This document shows positions 51,876-63,104 of a DNA stretch of 64,000 nucleotides, one piece after another. Location: assembly GCA_947646735.1 (NCBI GenBank), contig CANTFK010000865.1, forward strand, positions 93,798-157,797, in the 5' to 3' direction. The first letter of the stretch is position 1. Each line of letters opens with the position of its first letter. The notes beneath the pieces are model-generated. The model was not told the DNA's origin. It saw nothing but the letters and a program-made list of their open reading frames with translations, and searched no databases. Position numbers and translations under genes: made by a program. Source of the stretch: Peronospora farinosa. Taxonomy: Eukaryota > Oomycota > Peronosporomycetes > Peronosporales > Peronosporaceae.

Positions 51876-51880
51876 TCAAG

Positions 51881-52121
51881 TCTCAATAAGACTTGTTCTT
51901 GTGTGCAATTTGTGCGTTGGTTCTCAGAGCCTTAAGCTATTGCTTCAAGACTAGAAGTCCCTCCTAGTTTCGTAGAATAGGGTGACTTCTTTAAAGTTTA
52001 ATTAGTTCTATAGAACTAAGTGGCTTTTAGCCGTACTTTTGTATATTTCTTTCATTCGAACTAACAGGTTTATAGTCTTTAAAGCCTTCTTCTGACTAAA
52101 GAGATGTATATCTTCGCTACA
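51881..52121 (+). repeat. 3' part of the element C LTR
   Basis: Continuation of 43636-43768 after the element B insertion. It ends CTTCGCTACA, like 778-1054. A primer-binding-like TGGTAACACTTGTAG follows at 52124. Confidence 0.7.
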
Positions 52122-52173
52122 TTTGGTAACACTTGTAGTCAATCCTACACCTGAGTCTCTCGCCTGACCCTCT

Positions 52174-53013
52174 ATGAGAATGGAGAGTCAAAATCACCTT
52201 TCTAGAGCGCAACGACTCACACTAGATAAGTCATCTACGTTCGTTGGGCCCGATAAAATCGTTAAAAAACGTAAAGACTTTGAGGGGAAGGAGGGAGATA
52301 ATATTTTCCTCTGGATCCGAGAAGTTGAAATGGCAATAGACGCCGCCATGCTTGTATCAGATAAGCAACGAGTTGGCTTGGCCATTTCGAAGCTCGGTGG
52401 AAGAGATAGAGAGTGGGCTCTAACGAGCGATGTCTCTGTAATTGCTGCATTTCCCACATGGAAAATGCTTAAAAAGCAATTAACTTGCGTGTTAGCACCG
52501 CCTAATCAGGCTTATCGTGTGCGCTCACGCTTCCTAGCTACCCGACAGGGTAAGAAAGAATTGTCGGACTACGTTTAGCAGTTGAGAACTCTCATTGCTG
52601 CTATGCAGCAGGACCCACTGGCAGAGGAAGTCCGAGTAACCATTTTTATGGAAGGACTTCACACTGGGGTCGCCAGGACGGAAGTTTTCCGTGTCCAGCC
52701 TTCGACGTTCGAGGAGGCAGTAAGCATAGCGTTTAACGCTGAATTTAATTTTTAATCTGGTCGCTATGGTCTGCCATGGTATCAATCAAATACCTCTAAC
52801 AGGGCGGAACCCATGGAACTCAGGCAAGCTGAAGAAGCTGAGTTTCAAGCTGCTGAGCAGCAAGGTAACATCCGTAGATGTTATATGTGCGGAAGCACTA
52901 GGCATCTCCGCCCTAGCTGTCCGTTGCGAAAGCAACGTTCAAATCGGCAAAGCCGAAACACTGCTCCTAGCCAAAAGGCAAGCACCGCAGGGGAAAACGT
53001 CAACTCCCAGTAG
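52174..53013 (+). pseudogene. gag of element C
   Basis: Capsid-like region ([22 protein letters not shown]-type segment, [17 protein letters not shown]), TAG at 52576-52578, continuation (QLRTLIAAMQQDP, FMEGLHTG), another stop near 52755, then a complete CCHC zinc knuckle CYMCGSTRHLRPSC (about 52882-52923). The stops look like C-to-T changes of Gln codons. Confidence 0.8.
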
Positions 53014-53099
53014 GCGCGGGGCGCCCTACTGGGAAAGAACTAAGCTCTGTTGGATCTTTAGGAGGTAAAGGTAAACAGGGCTTAGCCCCAGGTGGTTCT

Positions 53100-53880
53100 G
53101 TGGATGCTCCCATAGAACAAGATTACAAGCCAAACTTGTTGGTTGTGTCGGCGACCGTTAAGGGTTTTGAGAAACCATGGTCAATTTTAATTGACTCAGG
53201 GGCGTCGGGTAATTATGTCCGGCGTCGTTCACTTGAAGGGAGTAAGCTGTAGCTGTACGCTGAGGCGCTAGAAGCGCAAGAGGGAGACAGTATAACCGTT
53301 CGTATCGCGACAGGAAGGTACGTGTAATTGTCCCTAAGGTTTTGTTGAACTTAGGTGTGAATTTTTTAGACTTTAATAGCGTATAACGCTGTCTTGTCTT
53401 AGATTTTGACTCGAGATATGATCTTATTCTCAGTATGGCCAGGATGAAACGCCATGATCCATGAATCGATCTTGAGGATGATGATATCCAAGTACTTCAA
53501 AAGGTACGGTCTCGTTAATGAGACGACAGCGTCGCCAAATGGAGGCTACGAGACGCAAGGCGTCTGTTTTATTACGTGGTGATGTCAGCGAACAGCTGCA
53601 CACCCTGGTCAACGGAGTGACAGGTGATATAGATGGTGAGGCTGACCTTGAGGTCTTCCCATCTACATATGCTCTCTAATAGCTAGACGAAATGTCTAGG
53701 ATGAATTTCATCAAGCCTTAAAGGCCGGTGTTCTATCCGATATGGCGCAAATCTACCTAACCTCGAGTTGAGCTCGTCCTCGCTGGTAGATGAGACATTA
53801 ATCAAATATAAAAAGGCGACAATTGAGACACGTATTTGTTAACCTATTTTAAAGAGCCCTTCGGATACCTAATATCTGAT
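53100..53880 (+). pseudogene. Protease start of element C, then decayed DNA
   Basis: An aspartic-protease active site (ILIDSGASGNYV) near 53190, then a TAG near 53250 and further decay. No RT could be read after it; the element is truncated before 53890. Confidence 0.6.
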
Positions 53881-53894
53881 ATACTTAAGTAATA

Positions 53895-54460
53895 ATGGTG
53901 CGACGCTTTAAGAGCGTGCCACTATTGACAATAACAAACGTTTTAGCGGCTTTCCATCATGGAAACGGAAGAGCAAAGCACGTATCGTGGTTTCTCTATC
54001 CCGGCGTGTTGCGTTTTAACGCAACAACCGACGAATACGAGGCAGAGTTCCTACGCCGTGTTACACCGCATGTAGATGCAGTGAAACAGCGCTCGCAGCG
54101 AATCAGCTTCGCTAAGACACGTGCGAGGGAGATATCGGGTGATAACATACCCCCAACTACTTCTCGTTACGCTTTCCCTGCTAGTCCATCTGGATCTAGA
54201 AAAGCGAATGCAGCTGTTGCTTCTGCTCGTAATTAGCCACCATCCCAGGCACGTCGACACGCAACGCGTCGATCGGTTCCCAAGAGTCAAAACTCTTCGG
54301 GTATCCTTTCCATAGGACAAGGATCTAAAGCTTTTGCTTCACATGTCGGTGTACCAACAACCTTCCAACAAGGAAGCGCTTGTTTACACCCGCATCCATC
54401 GATACAGGTGGCGCCCAATAGGAGCGGCGATTACGCCCAACTACTCGCGGCTGCCTATCC
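53895..54460 (+). pseudogene. Reversed chromovirus 3' fragment: antisense ORF (+) and chromodomain end (-)
   Basis: The plus frame 53895-54236 encodes LRFNATTDEYEAEFLRRVT and KQRSQRISFA, homologous to the antisense ORF of B. The minus strand of 54210-54310 encodes a chromodomain end (GYPKSFDSWEPIDALRVDVPG-like) in another frame. So it comes from a minus-oriented relative of A/B, not from C. It is cut at 54466 by the LTR of D. Confidence 0.7.
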
Positions 54461-54466
54461 TTGTGT

Positions 54467-55135
54467 TGTGGTGGAGTCGGTTCTCAAAATTATATGATGA
54501 GACCCCAAACCACTCACTGTGCCGGACTGCCGACTGTCGGAGGGGGTACCTCGATGCCGCGTATGGACCTTCTTCTCACCTTGTGTACCCTTCGGTTGGC
54601 GAGTTGCACTCTTCGAAAGACTTGGGTGAAGTTATAGACGTCTGCCTTGAGTGAGATAGACCTGGTGGGCCTCGAGTGGATATTCTTCACTCGGTGGGCC
54701 GTCAGGTGTCTACTCGGTCGACCTTGTCGATAGTGGGCTTAGAGCCAATTCATCAGGGAGCTTGTACCTGGCCTTTTCCTTCTTGTTTCAGGGGTATCAA
54801 CTACCTGACCTTTACTTTGCTCCCGGGCCGTGAGGTACGGGAGACCGCTACCGATAGCGGGTCTTGGGAGGTTTTGCTACTCGATCGAGCTCATAGGCCA
54901 AACATATCCTGGAGCTCTATTCGAACTTGAACTTAGCCACGGAACTGTCTTCAACGGGGGGCCAAAATATATGCCTTCCCGGAACAGGTGGTACCTTAGA
55001 GCAAGTTCTTTTGAGGTGACGGAGTTTTGCCACGTAGATCGCAAATTGAGTAGTATTTAGTATAGTCCTATCCTTTTAACTCTTTTACGCTATCCTTGCC
55101 TGAAGCTCTAATTTCTTGCGTCAACTGGTATGAAC
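54467..55135 (-). repeat. 3' LTR of element D, truncated
   Basis: Begins TGTGGTGGAGTCGG in plus orientation. It matches L1 from 13671 through CTATCCTT and GCCTGAAGCTCTAAT but lacks the minisatellite and the CACCACA end. Confidence 0.8.
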
Positions 55136-55136
55136 A

Positions 55137-55722
55137 TTTTGCTGCAGTTTCTGGCCGACTCCTCTGACAAGTCTTTCCAGTCTTCATTCAAGAATGCCCT
55201 AAAACTCGCGTACCCAGCTCTCTTCTTCTTGCGCATCTGGGATCCTGTCCATCCGGAGTTGTTGTATCACAATTTCTTGCATGACTTCTCCAGATACTCT
55301 GACGGGGTACCGTGACCTCGTCACCGCGGATATCTTGACCGACGGACTCCGATGTTTAGGGACCAACACCTCTGGAAGCCGATTAATTGCTTCTAGACCT
55401 GGCCACTCTCCTTTCGGTATCGATTTGGCCCCTTGCTTTTGATGTAAAGCCGCACTGGACAACTGGTCCGCGCTCTGATTCCAGTCTCGTTTAACGTGTA
55501 AGACTGCATGGGTGGGCCACGACTGGAGCTTACTCAACGCCTTGGACCGTAACGGGGATAAACCTGAAGCCTAACACTCAATATCTCCACGCATCTGTCT
55601 TGCAACCGGATTGGAATCTCCACAAACAATCAAACGCCGTCGCTCCAATGACTCTAACAGGTCATAATCCAGCAGCATGCCCTCATAGTCCGCCTCATAC
55701 ACTGTAGACTCATCGAGATGTC
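55137..55722 (-). pseudogene. RNase H C-terminal part and linker of element D
   Basis: Reading leftward: VYEADYEGMLLDYDLLESL, RRRLIVCGDSNPVARQMRG, then KLQSWPTHAVLHVKRDWNQSAD. This is the second half of an RNase H-like domain; the first half lies beyond L5 at 56983-57130. Confidence 0.75.
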
Positions 55723-55726
55723 TCGA

Positions 55727-56978
55727 TGTGGTGGAGTGGGATTCGCAAAATTTCTGATGCGACTCCAACTCACCACTGGCGCCCGGACAACCGACTAACG
55801 GAGGGGGTACCCCGATTCCGTGTATATAGCCTTCCTCACCTTGTGTACCCGTCGGTAGGGCGGGTTGCAATCTTCTCGGTAGACTTGAGTCGATGTTGAT
55901 CCTAATCGGGTTAGGGATAGGTGGTTTGGTGATCTTGTGGAAATCTTTACAATGATCGACCGAGTACTTGTTTGTTAATCGTACCAATAGATCCCAATAG
56001 TCCAAATAGGCGAAGCTTGAATCTTCTGACCACTTGAGTAGAACCTTCTGACCACTTGATCCGTCCTGCACTTGCTTTCCTTGCCCTTACTTGTTATTTC
56101 TGCGTCCGATCGCAGTTAAGTTGTTGTATTGAGAGTTTCTTCACCTGGCCAAAACAATCCAGGGTGCACTTGTAGTTGATATTCTCGGCGTCGGGAGGCC
56201 AAATATCCTGCCCGGAATAGAGAAGTCGACACTTGTACTTAGAAGCAAATTGAACTCTGTTTAATGTTAACCAATCAACTACCAAAACCTATGGTCTTGC
56301 CTATCTGTAGCTCAGGATCTTTTGCCACGTATCGCCCTTTCGGAAAAATCAGATCTTGTAATGTGGTCCACTCCAATATTGCTGCGATCTGGATCGCTAC
56401 CTCGATTGGATCTAATACCATTTTAGTATCGGATCGCGATACTAATAATTAATATCGGATCGCGGTACTTATTTTAGTATCCGATCGCGGTACTAATTAT
56501 TAATATCGGATCGCGGTACTAATAATTAATATAGGATCGCGGTACTAATAATTAATATTGGATCGCGGCACTAATATTAGTATCGGATCGCGGTCCGCCG
56601 GATCACGACTTTCCTCTTTACCGTTCCTCGGGTCATGTGTCTATATGACATGTCATGTCCACCTCATTCCAGTCTTCCATAGTGAAGTGATCTACACCAG
56701 ACCGTCTTCCACATACTTGAATGTACCCATCCTCCTTCTTAGCGATCGCGTTCACGCGGATCGCCATCGAAAATACCTGAGGTCGCAGTTGCTTAGTTTC
56801 TAGGCCATTGTTAACTCCACATAGAACTGCAAACTTCACCATTCACTGTTTTCCAATCCATTTGCAATCGTCTGGAAAACTTCTTCTGCTGGATCGCGAT
56901 ACATCAATATTGACCATTTCGAACTTAAACGAAAATATGCGATCACACTTTGTCAAATTCACACTTCGCTTCGCCACA
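55727..56978 (+). mobile_element. Solo LTR L5, TSD TCGA
   Basis: Starts TGTGGTGGAGTGGG and ends CTTCGCTTCGCCACA. TCGA flanks both sides (55723-55726 and 56979-56982), and RNase H coding is continuous across it. 1252 bp. A 26-bp array (56398-56595) takes the place of the 20-bp array of L1/L2. Confidence 0.82.
56398..56595. repeat. 26-bp AT/GATCGCGG minisatellite in L5
   Basis: About seven units of GGATCGCGGTACTAATAAT plus a short AT tail; the unit is itself nearly self-complementary. Unrelated in sequence to the 20/21-bp array of L1/L2. Confidence 0.85.
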
Positions 56979-56982
56979 TCGA

Positions 56983-57376
56983 CGCAGCTTCAAATATAGT
57001 CCATGCAGGAAGTCTCCACATAATAGCGCTGCAGGCGCCTCCACCTTGCTTCACCCGAGCCGATCCATCGGAACTCATCACATATAGTTCTTCGTTCGGT
57101 TCCACTGTGGGCGTCGGTAGGTCGACCACTTGCCTGGATTGCGTCTTAGGAGCAACTCACGACAGAATTGAGTCTACATTTTCATGAGGCGTAATAGTGG
57201 CGGCTTACGCCCCCAGCACCTAATATTCGCCTTTCTTGCATTTCACAATCTTTAAAAATCCACTGGGACAAGAGAGCGGCACAATTTCCCAAGCGGCCTT
57301 GCAATACCCAAGACTTCACTACCCAGGCTAGTGTTGAATGTCTCGTCAGAACTTTGAGCGGTCGGGTGACCAACAT
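56983..57376 (-). pseudogene. RNase H N-terminal part of element D
   Basis: It includes YVMSSDGSARVKQGGGACSA and AWTIFEAAS next to the L5 insertion point, after a frameshifted stretch following RT. Confidence 0.65.
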
Positions 57377-57388
57377 CGTGAAGCAAGT

Positions 57389-58850
57389 CTACAATATTCG
57401 TAACAACGCCAGTACTTCCATTTCCACTGTGCTATAGTTCAACTCGTTTGACTTAAAGGTTCGGCTCGTGAACATTACTGGCATATACACGCCGTCGTAA
57501 TTCTGTACTAACGACGCCGAAATGGCCCATTCACATGCGTAGACAATAATAACTGCCTCTCTAGCCGGGTCGAATTGTCGTAGGATGGGCGCCGTAGCAA
57601 TCTTGTTCTTAAGCATGGCAAACGCTACTTGTACCTTCGAACATTTTCCTTTGTCGTCTTCCTGGGCCGCCACTTCATCGTTAGCCTTCAATTTGCACCT
57701 CCAAGCGTGAAAATCCACCTCTCTCAGTTCATAAAGGACCGACGTGTATACGGCATAATCTTCGATATATCTGCTGTAGTAATTCAGGATTCCTAGAAAG
57801 GACTGCATAGCCTTCAGCGTCGTCGGTAGAGGCAAGTCGACCAAGGACTGAAGTTTCTTTGGGTGGGCCTCTAGCCCTTCCTTGGAAACTCGATGTCCAA
57901 GATACTCGACCTTCCGACATCCCCACGTACTCTTGACGGCACTGACCGACAAATTCCAATAGTCACACACGTCTAGCAGCCGCTCCACTTTCTGGAATAA
58001 TAAGTGCCACGATTCGGCAGGAACATTTATATCGTCAATGTATGATCGTCGACCCAATATCAAGGGGCCCGATTTTGCATCTGGTTCCCTTGCTGCAAAC
58101 AAATACTCTGTTTCCTCTGTGGTAGTCCCTGGCGAAATCCGTAAAAATCCATATAACGCATTATCCAACAATCTTTGATATATCTGAGGCGCATTCTTAA
58201 GCCCATATGGCATCCGAAGTCATTCATATAATCCCAACGGCGTAATGAACGCCGAGATTAGTCTCGCTCTTTCGGTCAAACTGACGACCCAAAAACCACT
58301 TTCCATGTCAAGAGAACAGTACCACAAAGCTCCGTCCAAGTCCTCCAGTAATTCGTTAATCAACGGCATAGGGTATACCATAAGCTGGGTGAGATCATTC
58401 ACCAACCGATAGTCGATACACAATCGAATATCGACCCCATTCTTCTTCACAATAATGACAATTGGCTGGCCCATGGCGAAGTGGAAGGCTAAATGATCTT
58501 TGTCGATAACAGTCTCTTGATCACGTCTTTCAACTTCTTCTGAATTGAGGGGCCACCTTCCGTACACGTTGCGCGATCGGATTTGCATTCCCCACATCGA
58601 TGTCGCATATCGCTCCTCGGGCGGCCGAGGGCAAGGCGTTACCTTTTCCCATCAACAGATGTCGCTTCTTCCATATTATTTGTCGTAGCCGGTTCACCTC
58701 TTCAGGCGTATTTCCATCAGGATCAGGGATCTGTATGTCTTCCAACTCAATACCTTGGGATGAGAGGTCCACTTCCGGTATGACCGCCCATCCTTGTTTT
58801 ATGTCCTCGGCCCAACGGTTTCCCACTCTCAAAAGAACGCACCTGGTCAT
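57389..58850 (-). pseudogene. Reverse transcriptase of element D, broken by a TGA and a frameshift
   Basis: Frames 58850-58530, 58597-58220 and 58213-57389 together give RT: KKRHLLMGKGNALPSAARGA, VIIVKKNGVDIRLCIDYR, LDMESGFWVVSLTERA, then after a TGA MPYGLKNAPQIYQRLLD, the YIDD active site, KVEYLGHRVSKEG, LGILNYYSRYIEDY and SNELNYSTVEMEVLALL. The TGA replaces what is usually a Trp. Confidence 0.88.
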
Positions 58851-59136
58851 CTGCCTGTAACAAGTCTACCAGTTTGGCTTCCTTCTCCTTGGTGGTGGTC
58901 ACTACATGTAGGTCTTCTTTAGATACAGGGTGGACCCCTCCTTCCAATTCACCTTCTATTCGCACGGTTGTTCTTCTCTGTCGGGTACCGGTTGGTGCGT
59001 CATTTTCATCATTGGGGTTGGGGCCTGCGGTCGCTGTAAGATGTGTGACGGAGTCTTATACTCTGGTCTCTCCACTAGTGGCTCCTCTTCCTCTTCCGTT
59101 GGGTCGACCTGATGATCGACTTGGTCAGTGGTAGAT

Positions 59137-59771
59137 TCATAAGCCAGATTTAGCCATTCCGAATATCTTCAAAGAGCCTACCGAGACAAACCCTGGCGTT
59201 CTCGGAACTTGATCCCTGGTCAACCACATACCTACCTTGGTATCTTCGTGTAATGTTAAGGGGCGAGGGCTGACATTGGTTATCTTCAAAATCGGTCGAC
59301 GCCCTATCCCTTGTATCATGGTAGTCACCCATCGTTCGCCTCTCGTGACCCACAAATTCCACTGTTCTGAGGTAGACCTTTTGAGAGGCACTTCCGTACA
59401 CCCTCCAACGGATATCTGTACATACCGACCCAATTTCACATCCGATACTCGAGTATTGTACAGCGTCCTTCGCCCGGTCAATTGTACCCTAACTTCGTCG
59501 GGGAGAAGAGAGTTCCGTCGGCGAAGTATAATCGGATACCGGCTGGGACCATGAAGTCCATCCCCAGAGTGACCTTGATGCGAGTGCGTCCCTCCGTGGT
59601 GTATTCGGCTTCCCCAATACCAATACATTCTTGTCGTTCACTTTCATCAATTTGGCAGCCTACCTTACGAGCTAAGGCGATATCCAGAATGGATATCTCG
59701 GCACCAGTATCGAACAACAAATTTGAATGGTCATTGTTGACCTTCCAGAGGCTTTCGCTTGCCTGAACCAT
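59137..59771 (-). pseudogene. Aspartic protease of element D
   Basis: LLFDTGAEISILD is the active site; GIGEAEYTTEGRTRIKVTLG follows. A frameshift near 59600 leads to the second part (LGRYVQISVGG, LKITNVSPRPLTLHEDTKVGMWL). Confidence 0.8.
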
Positions 59772-59984
59772 TTAGTAGGGGCGTGGTATTTCCAGTACCC
59801 CCTATACCCGCCTGGCAATAAGTCCATCTTCATTACTGAACTTTCTCGAACAAAATTGTTAGGTTCATTCAAAGAAGCAACATGGACCACAGGGTAATTT
59901 CCAATCTTCAATATATTTCCAATCTTAATTGGAACACCCGTCTCCTCCTTGGGCTGATTTTCTACATATGCAACGATGCAATAA

Positions 59985-61512
59985 TTAGAACGCTCGGCTC
60001 GTACCAGATTCAAACCTGGCGAGCGTCCTAATTTGCCATCTTCTCGAGTTTCTCCGGGAACATCCCTGCATGATTGGCTGAGTTGTACCATTGACGGAAC
60101 AAATTGTAGAACTCCTCCATCTGGAACTTCCCAAACTCGTGAATCTCTCCACAACCCCGGCATACAAACAGGCAACGATCTGATGGATACCCTTCCTTCC
60201 ACAGCGGTCGCAGGTCAATCCTTTCCAACAATTCAGATCTCCATGTTTCTTGGACCCGCAATAAGCACATCTCGTATTTGGGGTCGCTGATGACGGGCTG
60301 AGTCGCTGGTCCACTGCATGGTGATGTTGGTCGGCCTCCCTGGTCGGTAGATTCTTTGAGAACCTCACACTTGTGTCCCTCCCTGCTTCCTTCTCCATAA
60401 GGTAGACTCGCCTTAGATCTCCCTCATTCTCCGAGGAGTCTGGACTGGAAACTTCAGAGCTCGAGTCTTCTAGAGGCGTCCGTACTGCATGTATGGAGCG
60501 GCGATTTAGATCTCTCGGCCTCTCTGGTAGTGCCGGTGCCTTCTGACGAAACTTGTTTGATCCAAACAACATCTTGCCTCGTCGTGCCTTCGTCCGCTGA
60601 CATGCTGTCAATACTTCCTCCAATTCTTCCACGTCCGCCAGACGCAACATAGTCAACTATTCTGCTAGCTCCGAGTCGTCCACCGTCAAAAAGTAGTGAT
60701 CGTCATGATCCTTCTGAATCTTGGGCGACCCATCCCTAATCTTCATCTTCGCCCTGAGTCCAAGCACATTCAGGCGGTACAGATAATCTAGCGGGGTCTC
60801 TTCCGGACCTTTTCTTCGCATGGTAGTACTGACGGGCGACAGGTACCCCCGTGCCACAGAACCGAATCATGAACTCTTGGATTAGGTTATTCCAGTTTCC
60901 TCGGACTGAGCGACCCGGTTGACGGTACCAATTCTGTGCCGGTCCAGTCAGCAACCCCTCAAAATCAATACATCGTTCGTCATCTGGTGCTTGGTCTCTT
61001 ATAAATGCTGTCTTGACCGTCGACACCCAGCTGCGCGCTCTGTCTTCGTCTTGGTCTCTTCCATGATATTCTTTAAGATCCGAGGTCGCCGAGAGTTTGA
61101 TGCGAGGGACCATATTAGGCATCTGTCCCAGCGCTGCGTTCGCCATCATCGACTGAGGTCCCCTCAAATCCATGTTGTCAGGGTCGAACTCACAGGAACC
61201 GACGGATTCCATATCGACGTCGGTCATCGTGTGGCCTCTTGGCATTTGTATGCCTGGATGCTGGTCATGGTGAGCGGTCATCCTTTGCGCCTCTGGTCTT
61301 CCTCCTGTTACCCTCCCGTTAGGGTGCGCCCGCGGTACTTGACGTTCATTCAAAAATATTGCCATCGCCGTGCCGAAGAGGGTCTGCAGATCACCGACCG
61401 GATAGGTAGGCCCTTCCCCCCAGCATTTTCGACAAGGGGCAGAGCAAATTCGAATTTTTCTCTTGCTGTATTTCCATTGGCTGAAAATCGGAATGATTTT
61501 TATTTTCGCCAC
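59985..61512 (-). pseudogene. gag of element D with two zinc-knuckle-like motifs
   Basis: Capsid-type region (DRARSWVSTVKTAFIRDQ, LTGPAQNWYRQ, EFMIRFCGTGVPVARQYYHA) at 61150-60790, frameshift, LDYLYRLNVLGLRAKMKI, a TAG, DVEELEEVL, then CAYCGSKKHGDLNC and a second Cys-rich motif followed by MEEFYNLFRQWYN. This order matches gags I associate with Phytophthora gypsy elements. Confidence 0.82.
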
Positions 61513-61601
61513 GCGTCGCCGTTTTGAAAACTCGTTATTCTTGCCCCGCGCTGCGCGCTCGGGCCTGGAGCAGCGCCGCCCGAGTTTGCCTCAGGGGCAC
61601 C

Positions 61602-62515
61602 TTAGTGACCGATCCAGTCGAGGACGATCCTGGGGACCACGGTGCTGCTGCCATCTGGCCGCTTGACGTCAGGTGTTGCGATGTACCTTGCTTCCGCTCT
61701 GGGTGTCCGGCGGCTCCATACATGTGAGGGTAGACCGCGATGTCTTGAAGCGTCCATCTGGATGTCTCTGTAACGTGTTCGTTTGTTAATCGTCAGAGGT
61801 AGATGTCCATTTGCTGGCGTGGTACCGACTAGGAACGACAGACGCTTGTGTATATGTTCTAACGTCTTTGTGATTCTGTCAAATCCCAGGTACAGCAGGT
61901 TGTCCGGATAGAACCGTCCTGCGACCATGTTCGCTTCCCGAAGCATGGTGACCAGCGCTGTGATCGCGTCCGTGACGGTCTGCAACCGTGGTAGGGTCGA
62001 CACCGGCCCATTAAGCTGACCTAGCAGCCGGATCTCGAGGGGTTCAGCTTTCGTTGATGGTAGGCCTTCGTGACGTCAGCGTCCGAATATGATTCCAGTT
62101 CTGACTTCTCGGGGCCTATCGACTTGGTGTTTCCTGGCGCCTTCATCCGGAACTTTGTCCGCTTAGACTGCGCGATCTTGTTTTGTTGTTTTTTCGGGGA
62201 CCTTAGCCTATCGATTTTCACCGTCGGCTGATGGTCCTCTGGATCTTGATAGGCATCATGACCCAAGTTGTCTTTTACGAGGACATAGGGAGGGCATTTA
62301 GGTTTCTCTTGAATAAGTTCAACCTCGATCATGTTGACCGGGCCCCTCTTAAGGTCCGGTCGGTCCTTCGATCCTTTGTTGTTTTCTTCTTGAGTCACTG
62401 GCGATCGGTCTTCCAGTGGCTCTTCGGTCTTGTGCTCCTTCTTGACATGAACATCGTTATCTTCTTTAGACTCGCGGCAAAATCCCGCGTCTTCCGAAGA
62501 TCCGGGCACGCGCAC
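61602..62515 (-). pseudogene. 5' leader ORFs of element D
   Basis: Two frames (62515-62021 and 62003-61602) between the 5' LTR and the gag core: a charged Lys/Glu-rich part, then a helical-looking part (VTDAITALVTMLREAN). Probably the N-terminus of gag; no motif recognised. Confidence 0.5.
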
Positions 62516-62518
62516 AAT

Positions 62519-62689
62519 TGTGGTAGAGTAAAATCTCTAAAATATATGATAAGACCCAAAACCACTCACTGTGCCAACTTGCCGACTGTCGGAGAGGGTA
62601 CCTCGATGCCGCGTATAACCCATCTTCTCACCTTGTGTACCCTTCAGCTGGCGGGTTGCACTCTTCGGAAGAATTGGTGAGGATGTAGA
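62519..62689 (-). repeat. 5' LTR end of element D, cut by F
   Basis: TGTGGTAGAGTAAAATC start in plus orientation; matches L1 13671-13840 and stops at GATGTAGA where the LTR of F begins. Confidence 0.8.
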
Positions 62690-63025
62690 TGTAACGGGGC
62701 TAGAACGTACCGTCACTACACGCGCGCTTGAGGAAGACTCAAGCCCAAGTATTAGGTATTAAGTAAATTTAACTCTGATTTTTATTTTGGTTTTAATTCG
62801 TACTAATTACGAAGATTTTAATCGTAATAAATACGACAGTGTTCCCGCCTTTCGAGAACCACACAATTTCAGGTTGATTTATCATTGGCTTATATTGGGA
62901 CTTTTAGGCCCCAATAATAAACCAATAATAAATTGCCACGCTGTGCCCGCTATTCGGGCTCAGCACCTGTCTACATATGTAATTGTTTATTTGTGTAAGC
63001 TATGTGTGTAATGTAGCCCATTACA
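62690..63025 (-). repeat. 3' LTR of element F
   Basis: TGTAACGGGGCTAGAACG to CCCATTACA; aligns with 15747-16089 with many differences. F is a minus-oriented chromovirus of the E family. Confidence 0.75.
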
Positions 63026-63104
63026 TCAACCCTTTCTCATTACAGCACTCACCAACCGTGAGTGCTCAACTGTCGAAAATCCAACGCTCACAAACGAACA
63101 AGCA

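Larger units (their letters stand above)
54467..62689 (-). mobile_element. Ty3/gypsy element D (minus strand), decayed, without integrase
   Basis: 5' LTR at the right (62519-62689), gag, protease, RT and RNase H reading leftward, and a truncated 3' LTR at the left (54467 to about 55135). The integrase is missing: RNase H linker sequence joins directly to the LTR near 55135, so a deletion removed integrase and part of the LTR. Solo LTR L5 interrupts RNase H. This element ties the TGTGGTGGAG LTR family to a gypsy gag-pol. Confidence 0.8.
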
